Source of the DNA: Pseudofabraea citricarpa
Lineage: Eukaryota; Ascomycota; Leotiomycetes; Helotiales; Dermateaceae
DNA: 64,000 bases
NCBI GenBank assembly: GCA_029641185.1
Contig: JAPWGK010000005.1
Location: 124,001-188,000 of the forward strand
Reading direction: 5' to 3'
Shown here: piece after piece, positions 1-10,913 of the stretch
Layout of the letters: each line of letters begins with the position of its first letter
Numbering within the stretch: the stretch's first letter is position 1
Made by a program: the position numbers and the translations under genes
The notes under the pieces: generated by a model
Told to the model about the DNA's origin: nothing
The model's database searches: none
Seen by the model: only the letters and a program-made list of their open reading frames with translations

Positions 1-30
1 GCTTCTACTACTTCAGCGTGCAGAGAAACC

Positions 31-1755
31 ATGGCGCCTTCTGCTACCAATGGAGATGTTGCTATGGGAGGGCTGGAGGAGATCAAGGCCCCTCAAGGTG
101 TCGTCCTGCCCCCAAAGGAAATCAAAGGTATCTTCTCTTCCCTATTTCGACACGACCTACAGCAGCTGACAGCGCATACAGCCATCTTAGAGAAGACAGC
201 CGGCTATGTGGCACGAAACGGCATAGTTTTTGAAGGTACAAGAACGCACCCATCATTGGCCAGGTGGTACTGATGCTAATGGGCATAGATCGCATTCGAG
301 AGAAGGAAAAGCACAACCCCAAGTTTTCGTTTCTAAGTACGAACGACTCATATAATGCATACTACTTATGGCGACTCAGCGAGATCAAGGAGGGTCGCGG
401 TACTGCTGTTGCAGCAGGTAGAGCAGGAGAGGTTGCCGAAGAAGCTGAGAAGCCCCAAGGACCACCAGAACCACCAGAGTTCTATTTCTCCGCGCGAATG
501 CCTAACATCAGTGCCCAAGATCTTGAGGTTGTACGGTTGACTGCGCTCTTTGTGGCTAAGAATGGCAGGCACTTTATGACGGTGTTGTCACAGAGAGAGA
601 CCGGAAATTATCAGTTTGATTTCCTGCGACCGAATCACAGCCTGCATAACTTTTTCCAGAGACTCGTTGATCAGTACACGGCACTCCTAAGAGCAGGAGG
701 TATGGATGGCGAGGGGGGCAAGCTACAACAGGAACGAATCAAGGAGCTACAGGCCAATGTTGATGATAAATTTCACGTCCTGACGCGGGCGAAGCAGAGG
801 GCTGAGTGGTTCAAGTTTCAAGATGAGCAGAAACAGAAGAAAGAAGAAGAGGTCGAAAAGGAGAAACTATCCTACGCACAAATTGACTGGCATGATTTCG
901 TGGTTGTTGAGACGGTAGTCTTCGACGAGGCTGATGATCATGCAAATTTACCGCCGCCTACTTCGCTGAACGATTTGCAATTCGCCTCATTGGATCAAAA
1001 GGCGATGATGTCCATCAACTCTCACAACATGCGCATCGAAGAGGCGATGCCTGAAGATGACTACTACTCTAACCCTTACCAACAGCACATGGGACCTCCA
1101 CGTATTCCTACACCCCAACCTGCACATCCACAACATCAAGATCCGCGTGTACGATCCACTGAAGAGGAAGACGAGGAAGAGCAACGTATCCGCGAGAGAA
1201 CTGAAGCCAGAGTTCGTGCCCAACAAGCCCAGGCCGAGGCCAAGGGAGGAGCTGTACCTATGAAGATTAAGGAGAACTATGTTCCCAGAGCTGCTGCAAG
1301 AATGAACAAGCATAATAGCCAAATGGCACTGTGTCCAAATTGCAAACAACAAATACCTTTCAACGAACTGGACGAGCATATGCGAAGTAAGTTTCACTAC
1401 ACTTGCCCCTTTCTACTGAATGGCTTTTGCTAACTAGAATTTAGTCGAACTGCTTGATCCTCGCTGGAAAGAACAAAAGGCCAAGGCAGATAGCCGGTTT
1501 GCAACAACGAATCTCTCCACAAGCGATGTGGCAAACAATCTAAAAAGATTGGCGAGTCAGAGGAGCGATCTGTTCGATGGCGTTACAGGACAACCCATTA
1601 CCGAAGAAGAAGCTGCGAGAAGAAAGAAAGCCGCCACAGGATACGATGGGACCCCGCTGGAGAAGGGCGACAGGGCTAGGTTGGAAATGATGCAGAACGT
1701 TAATGTCGAGGAGCAGATTCGGGCCATCCACCAAAAGTTTGGAGATCGAAAATAG
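31..1755 (+). CDS. SF3a complex subunit 1 (Prp21/SF3A1-like splicing factor)
   Basis: Exons 31-235, 289-1386 and 1445-1755 encode 537 aa. The protein belongs to the SF3a part of U2 snRNP, which acts in the nucleus to stabilise U2 on the branch point. Two SURP modules are visible, at about residues 44-100 (HTAILEKTAGYVARNG) and 146-200 (LTALFVAKNGRHF). A charged coiled stretch rich in K and E follows at about 225-280. Near residue 420 is a CPNCKQQIPFNELDEHMR element typical of the PRP21 family. Introns start GTACAA and GTAAGT and end in TAG. The start is the first in-frame ATG, 30 nt into the window, so the promoter is off the left edge. The C-terminal ubiquitin-like domain of animal SF3A1 is absent, as I expect for fungi. 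Family assignment is firm; the first intron boundary rests on homology of the SURP module across it. Confidence 0.93.
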
Positions 1756-3086
1756 GTCGGTGGTGCGCAATAGATACATAATCCAAGGGCGTTTGGGGAT
1801 GGCGGCAGCCTGTGTATATCAGTGGTTTACTTTGCGCGGGAATTGCCACGATAGGAATGGTAAGAATTTGCGTACTTTCTTTCTTGTGCCGTTTGGTCAC
1901 TAAGCCGTATGTACAGGAATTTTGACTCTCGCATGTCAGGATGAACCTTCATGATGAATTAAATGCCTGGTGTGTATTATAAAACCCAGGTATCATTGCT
2001 TCGGTATTACTGAACCCACGCGCCCAAGAGTGGTAAACTAGAAGATAGTATGATGATTAAATCAACATCATTGATGTAGTCTTACAGGAATGTACACAGA
2101 AAGATCAAAGTGCTTAGCAAAGCTTGCATGGTTTAGCATCTAATTCAAACCAGAATGAAGTTTACATTCTCTCTATTTGTTGTCATTCTAGTATCCTGAT
2201 GGTTCGCCTTTGCTCAACTTATTTTCAGCCCATTGTCCTCCCAGCCCTTTATCTACGTGGTCGTCATTGCCATACCGTCGATGTCCTTAAAGCATCGCCC
2301 AGTTGAAAGTTGGCGGTGGTCATTCAATGACTGGTGTCTATGTTGCTATACTCTGCGAGATCTGCTCCGTTCAACATGTCCTGTTCTAAGCGGCTGATGT
2401 CTCAAGAATATGAAAATGGGTCGTTCAAGAACCTTTGGCGCCGATTCCTCATCTGGGCAAGAGGGGAGTAGGCATCATGGATTGTTTGGTATCAATGATG
2501 GAAGGCCATGATGCGAGGGCAACAGTCACACATCACGAGGCGAAAACTGATAACATTTGCTTGAGCACTTGGCCTACACCACCATGGGGAATTTTGCATT
2601 CTAACACAGCGAAGATGACACGAAGATCCCTCAAATACTCACTTGAGAACATCCAGCATGGGACAAGGAATAGAAAAATTGGGGAAATCAGTGATGTGCT
2701 CCTGGCAAAGTCGCCAAGGCGTAGAGAATCAAGGCCAATAGAGCATCGACAGAAAGACCATCTTCCAGCAGCAGTTCCGAAAGCCTGAAGAGAGATGGCA
2801 GTCATTCTGCTTGGATGTGACAAAGTCCCAAAAAAAGATAAAATGGGTTTGAGACCCGATGAGATCTGTCCAGAGAAAAACGCGCATCAGCATATCACAA
2901 CCACGGGGCCAGTCTCAAAGGTCTCCCAACAATATCAAAACAAAACCATCGTGTCGAGGATGTTGGACTCTCATTCCTAGAGATATAGCACAAATTTTGA
3001 TGTACCATGCAACGCTAAAGCCTCTGACCCATCATGATCATCCCGCAAGCAAAGAAACCCAACCAGAAAACCCCAGATCCCACACC
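1756..3086. other. intergenic region between SF3a1 and eL21
   Basis: This interval holds the 3' ends of two converging genes and about 1.3 kb in all. The longest open frames (2435-2788 on plus, 2533-2823 on minus) look non-coding: they overlap each other and match no family I know. A minus-strand stretch at about 2790-2310 has fragments reminiscent of the C-terminal part of Zn2Cys6 regulators, but stops and frame changes interrupt it and I do not call it. Confidence 0.5.
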
Positions 3087-3882
3087 TTAGATAGTGGTCT
3101 CGTATGCGATCGGTACGACTGTCTCTGGTACGTTGTCCTTCATCGAGATGGTTCTAGCCTCTCGTGGCATTAACGGCTGTCTCTTCAAGTGCACATGGGT
3201 TCCCTCGGCCTTGGATTTCTTCTTGAGTTCGGCGTTGGTCTTGACGCGGCGGACGAACTCTTCTCTAGACCGCGAAAGCGAAACGTGCTCAACACGGAGG
3301 TTGACACGTTTCTCGATGTAGCGGTGCTTAACCTTCTTGTAGATAATAACACCGACGGCGCTCTTGGTGACATTATAAACAACTCCAGTCTTTCCGTGGT
3401 AAACCTTGTGTGGCATACTGTTTAGTGTTAGTATAGTCGACCCTTCAATTTATCCCCCTCTAATAATCTGCCGAGAAGCCCCTCCTTATTCTCTGTCTTT
3501 GAATCGTCCTAGAAGAAGATGGTCACGTACCCCTTTTGAACAGCTCCATTGGCCTTAATGTCGACGATGTCTCCGACTCTATTCTATGTGTTAGGATCGA
3601 ATTCTTCTTGCGAGTTGGCAATTCACTTACTTGTATTGGCGCAAGTAGGTAGACAACTTGATCATACCCTTGTTGCGGAATTGTCTGGAGAATGCATACT
3701 GCGAGAGTGTCAGTATCGGTACTCTTCTCGCCAGCCCCAGGGAATATCTTCAAGATATTTTGGGATGTTTGAGCGCAATATCCATCCGTTTTCTTTCGTT
3801 TCTGGATGGATAGAACGCTGAATAGAACGCTGGGAAGAGTACTCACGCGAGTTCCCGCTCTAAGTCCGGCAGGATGCCCCAT
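3087..3882 (-). CDS. 60S ribosomal protein L21 (eL21)
   Basis: Four exons (3847-3882, 3631-3698, 3531-3578, 3087-3417) encode 160 aa. eL21 is a structural protein of the large cytosolic ribosomal subunit. The sequence starts MGHPAGLRAGTR, continues AFSRQFRNKGMIKLSTYL and VGDIVDIKANGAVQKG, and then has the conserved MPHKVYHGKTGVVYNVTKSA block. Length and all conserved blocks match the family. Splice sites are GTGAGT, GTAAGT and GTACGT donors with CAG or TAG acceptors, and codons rejoin exactly. Several short 5'-proximal introns are normal for fungal ribosomal protein genes. An inverted copy of exon 1 plus its donor lies upstream at 4177-4256. MetAP2 follows upstream on the same strand. Confidence 0.96.
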
Positions 3883-3887
3883 TGTTG

Positions 3888-4176
3888 CGGTGTTGAATGG
3901 TTATTATCGAAGGTTGTTGTCGTTGATGGATGTTCTCTAGGTGATTTCGAAAATCAATGGTTGTGGGCTTAGTAAGAGAAATTTCCTACAGCCGGGCCTT
4001 ACCTAAGGTTAGTGAATATGTATGCCTGAGGCAAGAAGGCGCCCCGCCATTAGTTGCATCTTTCACGTGATTATTCGCAACTTTTGATGGGAACAACTAT
4101 TTCTGATTTGCCCGCCGTATTACAAGTAACAGTCTTTTGAGCATGGGTTCGAACAAATAAGAACCACCCAACAACA
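3888..4176. promoter_or_regulatory. eL21 promoter region, flanked by the inverted repeat
   Basis: This is the spacer between the gene and its inverted fragment and should contain the eL21 promoter. It has a TCACGTGA palindrome around 4063-4070 and a CCTTACCTAAGG element near 4000-4015. Both are direct observations; regulatory function is inferred from position only. Confidence 0.4.
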
Positions 4177-4256
4177 CAACAATGGGGCACCTGCCGGACT
4201 TAGAGCGGGAACTCGCGTGAGTACTCTTCCCAGCGTTCTATTCAGCGTTCTATCCA
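4177..4256 (+). pseudogene. inverted fragment of the eL21 gene (exon 1, 5' splice site, intron 1 start)
   Basis: This 80-nt stretch on the plus strand is a near-perfect copy of minus-strand 3887-3807, running from just before the eL21 ATG through exon 1 and about 40 nt of intron 1. The only difference I see is one missing T after the third codon. That shifts the frame to a stop at the former splice donor, so the copy cannot encode eL21. The two arms face each other across about 290 nt. The copy ends abruptly at a GC-rich hairpin (4257-4292). It is non-coding, most likely a local inverted duplication. Confidence 0.85.
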
Positions 4257-4292
4257 GCCAGGACGGCTCTCGCTTCGCGAGAGCGTCCTGGC
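4257..4292. repeat. GC-rich perfect hairpin at the end of the eL21 fragment
   Basis: Two 15-16 nt arms (left arm starts GCCAGGACGG, right arm ends CGTCCTGGC) pair around a TTCG-like loop with a single bulged G. It begins exactly where similarity to the eL21 intron stops. It could be the terminal palindrome of a small non-autonomous element or a structure that promoted the rearrangement. I cannot name an element family. Confidence 0.7.
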
Positions 4293-4477
4293 CTAATAGT
4301 AACTCGATGTCAATATCAATAAGTAGAGGGCACAGATTTGCTCAGGGAAGTTGATCAATAGCTACTTTGTCTGGTCTAACAAATTTGAAGGAGAGAAAGT
4401 CAAAACTCAAAGCAAAGCAAAAAAGAAACTGGAGTTGAATCCATGCTCAACACAAGGCCACGCGCTCGAGAATCAGG

Positions 4478-6134
4478 TCAATAATCCTCGCCGCGGCTGA
4501 TAACTTCTTTACCGGAATCATGCAGTAGGATGGTCTGCGCATAGAAATTTAGTTAAGAGAAGTAAGCAAGAAAAGGGTAAGGGAACTAACATGCTCGAAC
4601 TGGGCGACATAAGAACCCTTCACATCCACCAACGGAGCGTATTCCTCAACAATGCCGGTGGACACAAGCTCATTCATCTGCGGATTGATTAGAAGACTTT
4701 CGAAACAAAAGGCAAACAACAGAACATACACCAGCCAAATAATGATTGATGCCGAGGCGCTCAAGATATCTGCGAGCAAAGACCAAAGTTCCGAAATTCT
4801 GATCGATGGTCTTCAGGAGAGATTTAGCCGATGACAGACGAAGGTTCACCTTTGGCGTGTTGAAATTTTTTCCGTAGCCATAAGTTCCCACATCATCTCT
4901 CAGATAACCTCTTCCAGTACTGCCAAATGTTTCAATGGCAAATACTTCTCCTGCTTCCATCTTGGTGTCGTCCGAGCTTTTAACGAAAGGGACCGACTTT
5001 CCGCCATGAATTTGATACGGTTTGATGTTGTGGCCAGCTATGTTTCTAATAGCTTTCACAGGAAATACTTTGCCTTTGATTTCAACCTCGTAGCTCTCCA
5101 TCACTTCTTGAATCGAACTTCCAATTTCGCCCATTCTAGCATCGATGCCAGCTACCTGTTAAACTTTCAGCACTGTAGGTACGAGACTATAATTAACCTT
5201 TAGCTTACCCTAACTCCAGTATTTGTTGCATCCTTTACGGCTGCAAGCAAATTATCATAGACCGGGTCAAATGCCACAGTAAAAGCACTATCAACAATTC
5301 TGCCATTGATGTGAACACCAAAGTCAATCTTCATGACATCTTCCTTTTGCAGAATAATTTCTTTTGCTCCAGGATTTGGAGTGAAATGGGCACCGCAATT
5401 ATTGAGGCACAATCCGGTAGGGAATCCCATACCGGCTTTCAAGCCATCTCCTGGTCCAAGGCCTTGATTTCCAAGTAATGCTCTCACACTATCTTCAACC
5501 CCCTCGGCAATTTCAGTTAGGGTTTGGCCTGGTTTAACACTTTGCTGAGTCCACTGACGAACCTGGCGATGGACCTCGGCTGCCTGACGATAATCCTCGA
5601 GGAATTTGTAATCGAAGCGTTCAAGGTATCGAATCTCTTCACCAGATGTTCGAGCCGTCTTATCATCTGTATATGCCAGAGTTTCACCCCTAGGGTAGAT
5701 TCCAGATGGAAAAAGCTCCGAAACTGGGACACGGGGAGGAGACGATTGTACAAGACCACCTTTCACCGCAGTTTTCTTTTTCTTTGATCGTTTGCGTTTC
5801 TTTTTCTTCTTTTCTAGAACCCTGTCAGCGATGAGCGGCTGACAATAGGCTTAGTGGGTCAGCATACCGCCATCTACAGACTCAACCTTCAGAACAGCTT
5901 CCTCCTCATGGTCAGCATCTGAATCATCGTCCCCACCTCCACAATCACCATTGCCGCAAATCAAGACACTTCTGGCTCCTGCATCGGTGCCTGCTTTGCA
6001 GGATTTGGCGTTGTTTTCTGCAGCTGATCAGTAATCGTCTACGCTTGCGGGCGTTGTAAACTCTGGGTTTTGGGAAGGGAAAAGACGGGCGTACCAGGAG
6101 GAGCCTGGCGTCCTTCATAGGTCTTGGATGCCAT
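4478..6134 (-). CDS. methionine aminopeptidase 2 (MetAP2)
   Basis: Six exons (6095-6134, 5868-6017, 5209-5813, 4730-5155, 4591-4677, 4478-4534) encode 454 aa. The enzyme is a cytosolic dimetal hydrolase that removes the initiator Met cotranslationally. The N-terminal third is variable and acidic, followed by a Lys/Arg-rich run (about residues 64-77) of the type that tethers MetAP2 to ribosomes. The pita-bread catalytic domain shows GAHFTPNPG with the catalytic His, [16 protein letters not shown] with two Asp metal ligands, the [16 protein letters not shown]is ligand, FAIETFGS and a final QFEHTILL Glu ligand. The protein ends SRGEDY, as in the family. Codons rejoin cleanly across all five introns. 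Exon 2 continues the variable N-terminal tail and is the least certain part. The [14 protein letters not shown] start resembles fungal orthologues. Confidence 0.94.
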
Positions 6135-9100
6135 GATAGCTCAAACAATCACCCTCACTGCTTTTTGCTTCTTTTGAGGAATTACCTGGAGTCGAGACTG
6201 TCGCGAGAATTAATATGCGAAGGGAAGGTGTTGTCACAATAAGGGCGCGATCACGTGACACCGACGGTAGCTACAGAACCCCAAGACCTAATCGTTGTTA
6301 CATAGAATCTACCGTCAAAAGGAAGGGCAAATACGAATGAGAAAAAGAGGCTTTACTTATTAGGTTGCTGGGAAATAGAATTGGTACTATTTTGTGATAA
6401 AACTGGCATGCATTAAAGGAAGCTGACATGGAAATGGAACCGAGATGGAGAATGGGCTTCTAAGCTCGATGGGCATGGCTCTTCTGTATTGGCAACTCGA
6501 TGGCATTGCCAGTCGGTGACATAGGACATCCACAACACAGCAGAAAAGAGGAGAGTGTGCGTGCGCAAAGGCTAGAGATTACGGTGGCTAGCTATCTACA
6601 GCCCTATCAAAGGGCATAAAAACGGGCAATTCAGAAGGGGCAGAAGCACTACAGTACAGTACCCCGCGACAAGAGGTCGCAGTCGCAGTTGTTTTCCGAA
6701 GCGAAGGTCGGGTATGAAATCCCCTGGCTCAAACGAGATGTTCAAACCACGTCCTACGAGTTGGAGGATCACATCCAAGGCATGGCATTGCTTTCAAATC
6801 ATGATACGAAAAAGCTGCTGTCCCATTTGTCATGAAGTGGTAATGGGACTGGACTATGGTTTACTTATCTCCGTGGCTTCCGCCAAGGCAGGACTGAAGC
6901 CGCGAAACATTGTTCCTTCGACGATCGAACAGGGCGTTCAGAAACATCGACATGCCATGTGAGCTCAACCTGATCTCGTCCGACTTCCCAAGCTGCAACC
7001 TGGTCCTTGGCTGGTTGAAGAGATGCTGCCAAGCCGCAATCCTCATCTCAATGTTAGCAGCACCGACGACATCAAGATGATGGACTGCCAAGAGAGGGAC
7101 ATTATTGTTATTATTTACGATGGCATGCCAAGACGATGCCGCCTGCCCGTTGTATCGAAGTTAACGCCCTCTGAAATAATGCCTCAACAGTCCACAATAC
7201 CGTCGGTACTATACTTACAGTAACCTGTGCTCGGCCGACTTACAGTGCTTGTCACCTGGTAACCGGGCAATGCGGATGGATCAGATCGCCCATCATTGAC
7301 ATGACCTGATCTTCAGAATCTAAGCCCCCACCATGTTGTCTAAATGGGCACGCGAGCGAGCAATCCCAGAAAAGAAATGACCTGCCAAGATGCTGCTGTG
7401 CTGTCACCCACGACTGTTCACACGTCGCTAACAGGAAGGATAAATCCTTTGCCAATTTCTTAATGCGCGCCAATACCAGTCTCGTTATTATTATTATTAG
7501 GCGTGTAGCCAGTTAGTCGGGGGACAACAAGACAAGCACTTCCACGGCCACGGGCACAGGTACATGTACACAATCCGCCAGCCAAGAGTGATCAGCGACA
7601 CGTAGAAACAACGTCACTGATCCTACGGAAATCAATGCAAGCCCATCATGTTTTTTGGGAGATTGGGGTGAGGGGGAGATCGACGGGTTGGGCTAGACCC
7701 GTCCGACACGATTAACCTTTGTTTCGATGGCTTGACGGCAGAGCGGATTTGGCATCTGTGATTCTCTGGTTGGTGTCAACCTTCCAGAGGGGGTGGTGCT
7801 TGGGATCTTGCTTGGGATCTGGCTTTGGGAGCAGGCCACTGTAGCCACCAGGGCCTTATTTCAACGAAGGCCAAGCCATAGCGACGCGTGCTCGAGAGGC
7901 TGAGGCTGGGCATCGGTCCGGTAAGTCCTTCGTCAGAGGGCAGCCAGCTCGGTAGCTGGTGGTTTTCTATACTGTAGCTGGCATTGGCATTGGCATTATT
8001 GGCTGGCACTTGGCACTCGCAGCCGATCAAGTTTGCAGAGGCAAAGAGTACGGTATGAAGATTATATTGTCAGGACTGTAGTGGCATGGCAGTGGTGCTT
8101 GGAAATCCGGCAGTGTGGGAAGTGGGAAGTGGAAGCGGGCCGGAGCCTTCGGGCAGACAGTTGTTGTGTCGAGGTTGATTGAGCTCAAGTAAAACTACAG
8201 TACAGTAGTAGTGAAGACTCGAGACAGCAGTGGAGGCTCTCACGGATGCCGAGGAGGAATCATGATGGTACGTACCTGGGCCAGGTACCTAGGTACCTAG
8301 GTACACCCGTACGTACCTAGGTACAGTAAAGACTGGCGGATCAACCTTGTTCCCGTTGCTTGATTCATGTCCTCAGCGCTGACATGGAGCGTGTTTCGCG
8401 AGAAGTTTGCAATCAGCCATGAGCTTCCCCTTTCGTCCGCCGCGGGATGCCCAGGAGTGAAGAAGAAGAAGAATGTACGGAGTAGGTAGGAGGGCACTGT
8501 ACACCACCGCTTAGCCCTACTTCGCAAGTATTACAGCTACCGCCAGCTATTACCCAGAGCACAACAACCCAGCCCAGCTACAGTGAAGTGACTACACTAC
8601 CTCCTCTACTGTAGCCGACATTATCCTTATTACCTGAAACCGGGGCCAATCAGTAAAGGGAGAAAATTCCCAAAAGAAAAAAGAAAAAAAGAAAAACCAG
8701 AAAAAAATTAGGCTTGAATAGGCTTTTGCAAAATACATAGACTTTGCTCCCATCCACCACGTCGGCCAGGGCCCAGTGGGAAATAGAGTTTCATCTGGGT
8801 CGCGGGTCGATATCTCATGGCCTGAGCGACTATGCACCGCCGGTAATCCCAACCCCAAGGCAAAGATACCTACCCTACCACCCCCTCCATCCCCCTCCTC
8901 CTCCCACCCCCCCCCCGTCTTGCCTCTGTCATGGAGAATAATAGAAATCTCTGCGACGCATCACTTACTTCACATCCCTCCCTTCTCCAACACCCAACCA
9001 CACCCATCACTACTCTCGCCATCCGGTCCAACTACCATATCTGGCTGCTCCTCCGTGCGACCTTCAACTCACCACCACCACCAACACCCACATAACGTCG

Positions 9101-9322
9101 CTCTCCTCGCCCATCCACCCACCCATCCACTCACCCACAGTCTAGTTGACGAGTCTCATCTGTTTGGCCTGATCTGGCCGTCATCTGGCCTGGTCTTTCC
9201 ACGTCACCGTACCACTCCAGCAAAGCAAAGCGAGGCATAGGAGGAGGACGAGAGGACTAGGAGCACCCAGAGGACCAGGAGCACCAAGAGAAGAGGCCCC
9301 TACGCCTCCTGTTGATTTGACC
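6135..9322. other. long intergenic region upstream of the OrsD-like regulator
   Basis: Over 3 kb with no gene I can support. A TCACGTGA motif lies at 6251-6258, near the MetAP2 start. TACAGTA/TACTGTA words occur at 6650-6661, 7970-7976, 8196-8207 and 8607-8613. A palindromic GGTACCTA repeat lies at 8267-8325. The last 450 bp before the ATG at 9323 are strongly C/T-rich, as in long fungal 5' leaders. Open frames here (for example 8776-9240) reflect that composition. The length suggests an extended regulatory region or an unannotated non-coding transcript. Confidence 0.5.
8267..8325. repeat. tandem palindromic GGTACCTA repeats
   Basis: Three or more overlapping copies of the unit GGTACCTA form a nested palindrome, flanked by two GTACGTACCT copies. 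Such a tract can fold into a cruciform. Related words recur at 37277-37290 and 54011-54066. Function unknown. Confidence 0.75.
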
Positions 9323-10913
9323 ATGTCCCGCGCCGATTCAGTGTTGCCAGTCCCTTTCAACCTCCCGCCCTACGAGTTACTCCATTATCTTCCAGTCCAC
9401 CGCGTGCTGGTCTGTAAGCTCTGCCAGTATGCCATCCAGCCGGCCGCCATCCCACGCCATCTCAAAGACCTCCACCACATCTATCGATCCAACCGCCGGC
9501 CCTTTGTAGAGTATGCTTCAAATTTCGACCTTGCCGAGCCCCAGGACGTCATTTTACCCAAGTCTCATGAATTGCCCGTTCCCTTGTTACCTGTCGAGGA
9601 CGGAGTCGCTTGTGAAGCCGAGGGGTGTGGTCACCTCTGCGTGACCGTGAAGCGTATGAAGAGTCACTGGACCACTATCCATCACCAACCCGGTCAAGAA
9701 GGACTTTCCTGGCGCCGCGTGAAGCTGCAGACTTTCTTCAGAGGCAACCAGCTTCAATATTTTGAGGTCTCAGAAGTCCTGACCCCACCTCCGGACCAGG
9801 AAGTCATTCTCAATCACAATGTTAGTATGGATTACAGGGAACCCGAGGTAAGAACCCCGGTGGATGTTCACAGCCAGCGTTAAAGTAAACCATTAGCACG
9901 ATGCCAGCAGTTCGGGGACAAACTCCCCTGTGCCAGTTGAGCAACAACTTCAGACCAGCGGGGAATTTGCCGCCTCGATGCTCAGCGCAGAAGATCGCGA
10001 GCTATTGCACCATTTCACAACATCGACCTACGCAACTATGGCCTGCAACCCAGGTGCTGACCAAGTATGGCAGGTCACGGCACCAGCTATTGCAATGAAG
10101 CATCCTTTTCTCCTACATGGTCTCCTCGCTTGTGCAGCACTTCACCTAGCAAGTTTGACTCCCCAGCACCGGGAGAGCTATCTTTTTACAGCTGCGAGGC
10201 ATCAAGACCAAGCCCTGTCTGGCTTCCGCAAGGTAGTCTCTGTTCCTGTGAATGATGACAACGGTGATGCCGTTTACGCCTTCACGAATCTTCTTGTGGT
10301 TTACGTCTTCGCATCGGAAGACTTTGACAACAGTCTACTACTCATAGGTGAAAATAAGGGCGATGGGCTGCCGCAGTGGCTCAACTTTATCCGCAATGGC
10401 TGTGCTATGCTAGGGCCCGTGTGGATGAATGTAGCGACGGGTCCTATGCGAGTCCTCATATCAAAAGCTCAAGCAACTTTGGAGTGTGTGACTGATGTTA
10501 TGGCTTGGGAAGCCATCGAGTATGATCCCCGGCCGCTACTTTCCTTCATTCCTCCCTTCGAGTCCGACTATGCATGGTCGGAGAAAGACTGCATGACATA
10601 CTTTAAAGCAGCTATTGAGTTGGGAAAGGCATTTTCTTGTGTTGATGATATGGGCAACTCCATGTCAACCTGGGATGCCATGCACATGTGGCCTATGAGG
10701 CTGACTGAGGACTTCATGATCCTCCTGAGGGATTGGCATCCGGCCGCTCTCATCCTGATGGCCCATTACTGCGTTCTCCTCAAGGGGCTCGAGAACTATT
10801 GGTTTTTCCGCGACCGGTCGGCAAGAATGATCAGGACCATTTATTCCCGACTCGACGAGAATCTGCGATGGACTTTGGCGTGGCCGATGCAGCAGTGCGG
10901 TGTAGTTGTCTGA
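9323..10913 (+). CDS. probable transcription factor: OrsD-like zinc-finger region plus fungal regulator domain
   Basis: Two exons, 9323-9847 and 9897-10913 (49-nt intron ending CCATTAG), give 513 aa. The N-terminal 140 residues contain two Cys/His clusters. One is CKLCQYAIQPAAIPRHLKDL with a following His pair; the other is CEAEGCGHLC..MKSHWTTIHH. Both are characteristic of the DUF3505/OrsD family found near fungal secondary-metabolite genes. The C-terminal part from about residue 195 (LLHHFTTSTYATMA, HPFLLHGLLACAALHLA, LTPQHRESY) matches the regulatory domain common to Upc2-like and other fungal transcription factors. No Zn2Cys6 motif is present, so the Cys/His region presumably replaces it for DNA binding. 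Nuclear localisation and regulatory role are inferred. The acceptor at 9896 is chosen because it alone keeps the frame. No biosynthetic gene lies next to it. Confidence 0.82.

Noticed and set aside
2435..2823. Overlapping open frames on both strands between SF3a1 and eL21, with a faint resemblance (minus strand about 2790-2310) to the C-terminal half of Zn2Cys6 regulators
   Set aside because: The resemblance rests on short phrases in different frames separated by stops, with no splice pattern that joins them. A translated search of 2300-2950 would decide.
8776..9240. Long Pro/His/Ser-rich frames just upstream of the OrsD-like regulator
   Set aside because: They reflect the C/T-rich leader sequence; repeated HHH and PPP runs follow from simple-sequence composition.
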